Source: Alistipes dispar
GTDB taxonomy: Bacteria; Bacteroidota; Bacteroidia; Bacteroidales; Rikenellaceae
Length of the DNA stretch: 64,000 nucleotides
Reading direction: 5' to 3'
Assembly: GCF_006542685.1 (NCBI RefSeq)
Contig: NZ_AP019736.1
Coordinates: 1,584,001-1,648,000, forward strand
How positions within the stretch are numbered: the first letter of the stretch is position 1; the number at the start of each line of letters is the position of its first letter. Below the pieces are notes generated by a model. It was not told the origin of the DNA, did no database searches, and saw only the letters and a program-made list of their open reading frames with translations. Made by a program: the position numbers and the translations under genes. Positions 61,699 through 64,000 of the stretch are shown here, piece by piece.

Positions 61699-61706
61699 TA
61701 TATTTG
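61699..61706 (+). promoter_or_regulatory. -7 box of the polysaccharide locus, ON orientation
   Basis: TATATTTG, an exact TAnnTTTG match, pointing right. No TTTG stands at the usual -33 distance (the position reads AAAA). It implies a leader of about 350 nt before upxY, long enough for an antitermination site. Confidence 0.65.
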
Positions 61707-61876
61707 AAAATCAGAATATTATATACACAGGCCGACCGGAGGCATCCGACAGTTCCGATCCGGTCACGAATCGGTCCCGATCTGCTCTGCGATCGGGATT
61801 TTTTACGCCGTATTTACCGGGAACAGACCGCCTCATGAATCCGTAATATATTGGTTGTAAGTGCGTTGTTCCCTCC

Positions 61877-61902
61877 GTACCGTTTCTTATATAGAGACGG
61901 TA
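61877..61902 (-). repeat. Right inverted repeat of the invertible segment
   Basis: Perfect 26-bp reverse complement of 61584-61609; identity stops at T61903 on the outer side and C61876 on the inner side. The 155 bp from here to the upxY ATG include a small hairpin GCATAC / GTATGC (62001-62019) in the transcribed leader. Confidence 0.92.
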
Positions 61903-62057
61903 TGCGGCTTCTGAGAGCCGTATTCCGGAGGAGACGGGTCGGTGCAGGACACAAATTTTCGGGAATGTCATCACGAATTCTTGTAAATAATTAATTATCA
62001 GCATACAACGACCGTATGCGGATATGGCTTCGAAGTATCTGAATCCGAGAGAAAGAG

Positions 62058-63191
62058 ATGTGTGACAAGAGCGGAACGGACCTTTTGTCCGGGCATTGCG
62101 ACGGGAGCTTTCCCGCCCCGCTTTCCGGACAGCTCGCAGCGCGGAAGAACAGCCGGGTCGTCCGGTGGTACGTGCTGACGCTTCCGGTGTGTCACCGGGG
62201 GCCCGCTCCGGGGCTCCGGCAGGAACAGGAACGGCGCCTGCGGAGCGGCGAACCGCCGTTCGAGTTCTTCGCCCCCTCCTATGTGGAGGTGCGTCACGAA
62301 AACGGCCGTCCGGTCAATACGCGCCGTCCCCTGCTCTACAACTACGTCTTCATCCGCTCGTCGGAAAACGAGCTGTTCCGGCTGAAGCGTCAGTTGCCCC
62401 AATACAACTTCCTGCCCCGCGTGCGTGACGGCAGGGAGGAATACTACCCCTATCTGTCCGACGAGGCGATGCGGAATCTTCAATGGGTGGCGCGGGCCTA
62501 TTCCGACGAACTTCCCGTCTATGTTCCGGAAGCGCCGCTGCCCGTGAAGGGCGACCGGGTGCGTATCACGTCGGGGCGTTTCAAGGGCGTCGAGGCGCGT
62601 GTGGCCGTCCGGCCCGGGGGCGGACGCAGGGAGATCGTGGTATGCGTGGAGAACTGGATGTGGGTTCCCCTGCTGCACGTCCGCCCCGGAGAGTACGAAC
62701 TCATCGGACTGCACGAAGCGGGCAAGCGCGTCTATGAGAGTCTGGACAACGACCGCCTGCTCGAAGGGCTGCACGGGGCGCTGGGACGCCACCACGGCCC
62801 GGAGGGAGCGACGGACGACGACAGGGCGCTGGCCGGCGAGGCGCTGCGGCTCTGCGGAGGGCTGCGGACGGAGAGCGACGTGCTGCGCAGCAAGCTCCAG
62901 GCGCTGCTGCTGCCGGCCTATACGATCCTTGTGGAGAAAGAGGCGCTGGAGCGCCTGCTCGGAACGGTCCGGGAGCAGCTTTCGCACGTGAAGGCGGAGC
63001 AGTCCCGCGCCCTGCTGCTCGTCACCCTCTACGGCTGTACGGGCAGTCGGGACTGCTGCGACCGGGCGCACGCCATCATCGACGGCTGGCGGAAGGAGCC
63101 GGCGCCGCGGAAAAGCAAACGGCGGCTCATGCGCTGGCTGGAGGACTTCGACCGCTGGCTGGGTGAAGACGCACGGCCGGAGGTCCGCTGA
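62058..63191 (+). CDS. UpxY family transcription antiterminator (NusG-like)
   Basis: A 377-residue NusG-paralogue. Residues about 35-150 form the NGN domain (RWYVLTLP, FEFFAPSYVEVRHENGRPVN, LLYNYVFIRSSENELFRLKR, YNFLPRVRDGREEYY). A KOW motif follows at about 162-190 (LPVKGDRVRITSGRFKGVEA). The remaining ~160 residues are a helical extension (LRLCGGLRTESDVLRSKLQA, KEALERLLGTVREQLSHVKA) ending in a basic helix; UpxY proteins of Bacteroides fragilis are much shorter. UpxY lets RNA polymerase read through the long 5' part of its own capsule operon. It is the first gene after the invertible promoter. Confidence 0.9.
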   Translation: MCDKSGTDLLSGHCDGSFPAPLSGQLAARKNSRVVRWYVLTLPVCHRGPAPGLRQEQERRLRSGEPPFEFFAPSYVEVRHENGRPVNTRRPLLYNYVFIRSSENELFRLKRQLPQYNFLPRVRDGREEYYPYLSDEAMRNLQWVARAYSDELPVYVPEAPLPVKGDRVRITSGRFKGVEARVAVRPGGGRREIVVCVENWMWVPLLHVRPGEYELIGLHEAGKRVYESLDNDRLLEGLHGALGRHHGPEGATDDDRALAGEALRLCGGLRTESDVLRSKLQALLLPAYTILVEKEALERLLGTVREQLSHVKAEQSRALLLVTLYGCTGSRDCCDRAHAIIDGWRKEPAPRKSKRRLMRWLEDFDRWLGEDARPEVR

Positions 63192-63219
63192 TTCCCCCGA
63201 ACCATTCAGGACGACAATC

Positions 63220-63615
63220 ATGTACGACACGCGCGAAAGACGATCTGCGGAGCCGGCGGGACTGAGGCTGATGTCCTTTCTGGCGGCGCACGGGAGAGAG
63301 ATCCTCGACCGGGAAAAGGACAACACGGCGTCTGTGCACCTTTACGGGGCAGGAGCCTATTGGGTGGCATTCGAACGCTCCGCCTGCCAGATGTGCCGGC
63401 TGTTTCCGCAGAGCGAGACGGCCGTGTTCCGGTTCCGGGAGTTCCCATTTCCCGTGGTGATGGCCTCCGTGGAGGACGACAGACTGCGCGAATACGCCCG
63501 GCGCCATATCCTCCGCTCCCCGGGACCCGAATACACAATCCTCGCCGTTCCGGAGCTCTCATTCGACGAATACCGACGCTGGTACCGGAAGAAGGTCGGG
63601 GAATACAGACCGTGA
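63220..63615 (+). CDS. Small unknown protein in the polysaccharide locus
   Basis: A 131-residue soluble protein, ATG at 63220, 28 bp after upxY. It looks like an alpha+beta fold: SFLAAHGREILDREKDNTAS, VHLYGAGAYWVAFERSAC, AVFRFREFPFPVVMASVEDD, and a basic end FDEYRRWYRKKVGEYRP. It occupies the position held in Bacteroides capsule operons by UpxZ, a small inhibitor of UpxY proteins from other loci. I see no clear sequence likeness to UpxZ, so the functional parallel rests on position only. Confidence 0.7.
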   Translation: MYDTRERRSAEPAGLRLMSFLAAHGREILDREKDNTASVHLYGAGAYWVAFERSACQMCRLFPQSETAVFRFREFPFPVVMASVEDDRLREYARRHILRSPGPEYTILAVPELSFDEYRRWYRKKVGEYRP

Positions 63616-63642
63616 ATCTTTCGAAATGTACAATCATTGGCC

Positions 63643-64000
63643 ATGGATACATTATATTTGGTAATCGGGGAGATTTTGTTGCCGTTTTCGTTGGGGTTGT
63701 TGTGCGTATGGTACGTCCATCCGTGGATGGTTCGTATCGCGGAGCTGAAGGACATCGTGGACGAGCCGTCGAGCCGGAAACTTCAGCGGCGTCCTGTTCC
63801 AATTCTGGGCGGAGTTTGCGTATTTCTGGGTGCGGTTGTAGGTCTCGGCAGTACGAGTGTTTTCGGAGACGGTTCGGAGCTTTTCGTGGTTGTGATGGCT
63901 ATGACCGTGATGCTTTACACGGGAACGATGGACGACATTCTGGGTCTCACGCCAAGGGTTCGTTTCATGATCGAGATCGCTACCGTGGTTCTTCTGATCG
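63643..64000 (+). CDS. MraY/WecA-like sugar-1-phosphate transferase, N-terminal part
   Basis: The first 119 codons of a polyprenyl-phosphate sugar-1-phosphate transferase. It has a membrane helix (EILLPFSLGLLCVWYV), the cytoplasmic DEPSSRKLQRRPVPILGGVC block that is a family signature, a second helix (VCVFLGAVVGLG), a third (ELFVVVMAMTVMLYTG), and GTMDDILGLTPRVRFMIEI with the metal-binding Asp-Asp. Such enzymes start surface-polysaccharide or O-antigen repeat synthesis on undecaprenyl phosphate. Codon use is less GC-rich than in the core genes, typical of exchanged capsule loci. Cut by the window end. Confidence 0.9.
   Translation, partial: MDTLYLVIGEILLPFSLGLLCVWYVHPWMVRIAELKDIVDEPSSRKLQRRPVPILGGVCVFLGAVVGLGSTSVFGDGSELFVVVMAMTVMLYTGTMDDILGLTPRVRFMIEIATVVLLI

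Larger units (their letters stand above)
61584..61902. promoter_or_regulatory. Invertible promoter segment (phase-variation switch)
   Basis: Two copies of a 26-bp sequence in inverted orientation (61584-61609 and 61877-61902, no mismatch) flank 267 bp with no gene. The segment carries an exact -7 box, TATATTTG (61699-61706), on the plus strand, facing the UpxY gene. I found no TAnnTTTG on the minus strand of the 267 bp, so inversion should remove the promoter. Size, repeat length and position before an upxY gene match the invertible promoters of Bacteroides capsule loci. The recombinase is not in the window. Confidence 0.85.

Overview
This 64 kb window looks like the chromosome of a high-GC gut Bacteroidales, most like Alistipes (Rikenellaceae). 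That is inferred from several things seen together: repeated promoters of the Bacteroidetes form TTTG-N19-21-TAnnTTTG, tandem GH92 mannosidases, signal-peptide and SpII proteins typical of the phylum, a GT3-GT35 glycogen fusion protein, an UpxY-type antiterminator, and an acyl-CoA:amino-acid synthase of the sphingolipid/sulfonolipid kind. No rRNA, CRISPR array, insertion sequence or phage gene was found.

Layout. 1-8439 (minus): a glycan-degradation block with three tandem GH92 genes (the first cut by the window edge) and a divergent GH38-like gene. Next come a membrane-tethered TPR/HTH regulator (8624-10237, minus) and a GH2-family protein that has lost both catalytic glutamates (10581-12611, plus). 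12532-14645 (minus): ispG and wbqC. 14819-18545: a very large surface lipoprotein divergent from a tiny HTH regulator. 18662-22136 (plus): cvpA, rsgA, trmH and a class III aminotransferase. 22218-29638: nfo, a DUF3078-like outer-membrane protein, an S41 protease, deoC and an OmpA/TPR lipoprotein. 29859-32432 (minus): rpsO-pnp. 32624-36716: apbE, a lipid kinase, an AraC regulator and a DJ-1/HxlR divergent pair. 37570-46797 (minus): a four-gene glycogen/alpha-glucan operon. 46945-52512: hemW, pckA, an alpha/beta hydrolase and a DUF3575 protein. 52606-54473 (minus): pyrH-tlpA-frr. 54671-60269: dxs, lipocalin, yaaA, a radical SAM gene and an alpha-oxoamine synthase. 60937-61009: tRNA-Gly(GCC).

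The right end is the most interesting part. A 26-bp perfect inverted repeat (61584-61609 and 61877-61902) flanks 267 bp that carry a consensus -7 box pointing right. Downstream lie an UpxY-family NusG-like antiterminator, a small unknown gene and a WecA/MraY-like sugar-phosphate transferase that runs off the window. This is the architecture of an invertible-promoter, phase-variable surface polysaccharide locus, here read in the ON orientation. A run of ten C lies just upstream of the -7 box inside the invertible segment, which could add a second, slippage-based layer of control.

How the genes fit together: the left block handles mannose-containing glycans; the 37-47 kb operon stores and mobilises glycogen, with pckA as the gluconeogenic feeder; ispG and dxs are two steps of the MEP isoprenoid pathway; and the right end makes and switches a surface polysaccharide. 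Starts were chosen by signal peptides, family length and promoter position, because Shine-Dalgarno sequences are weak in this phylum.
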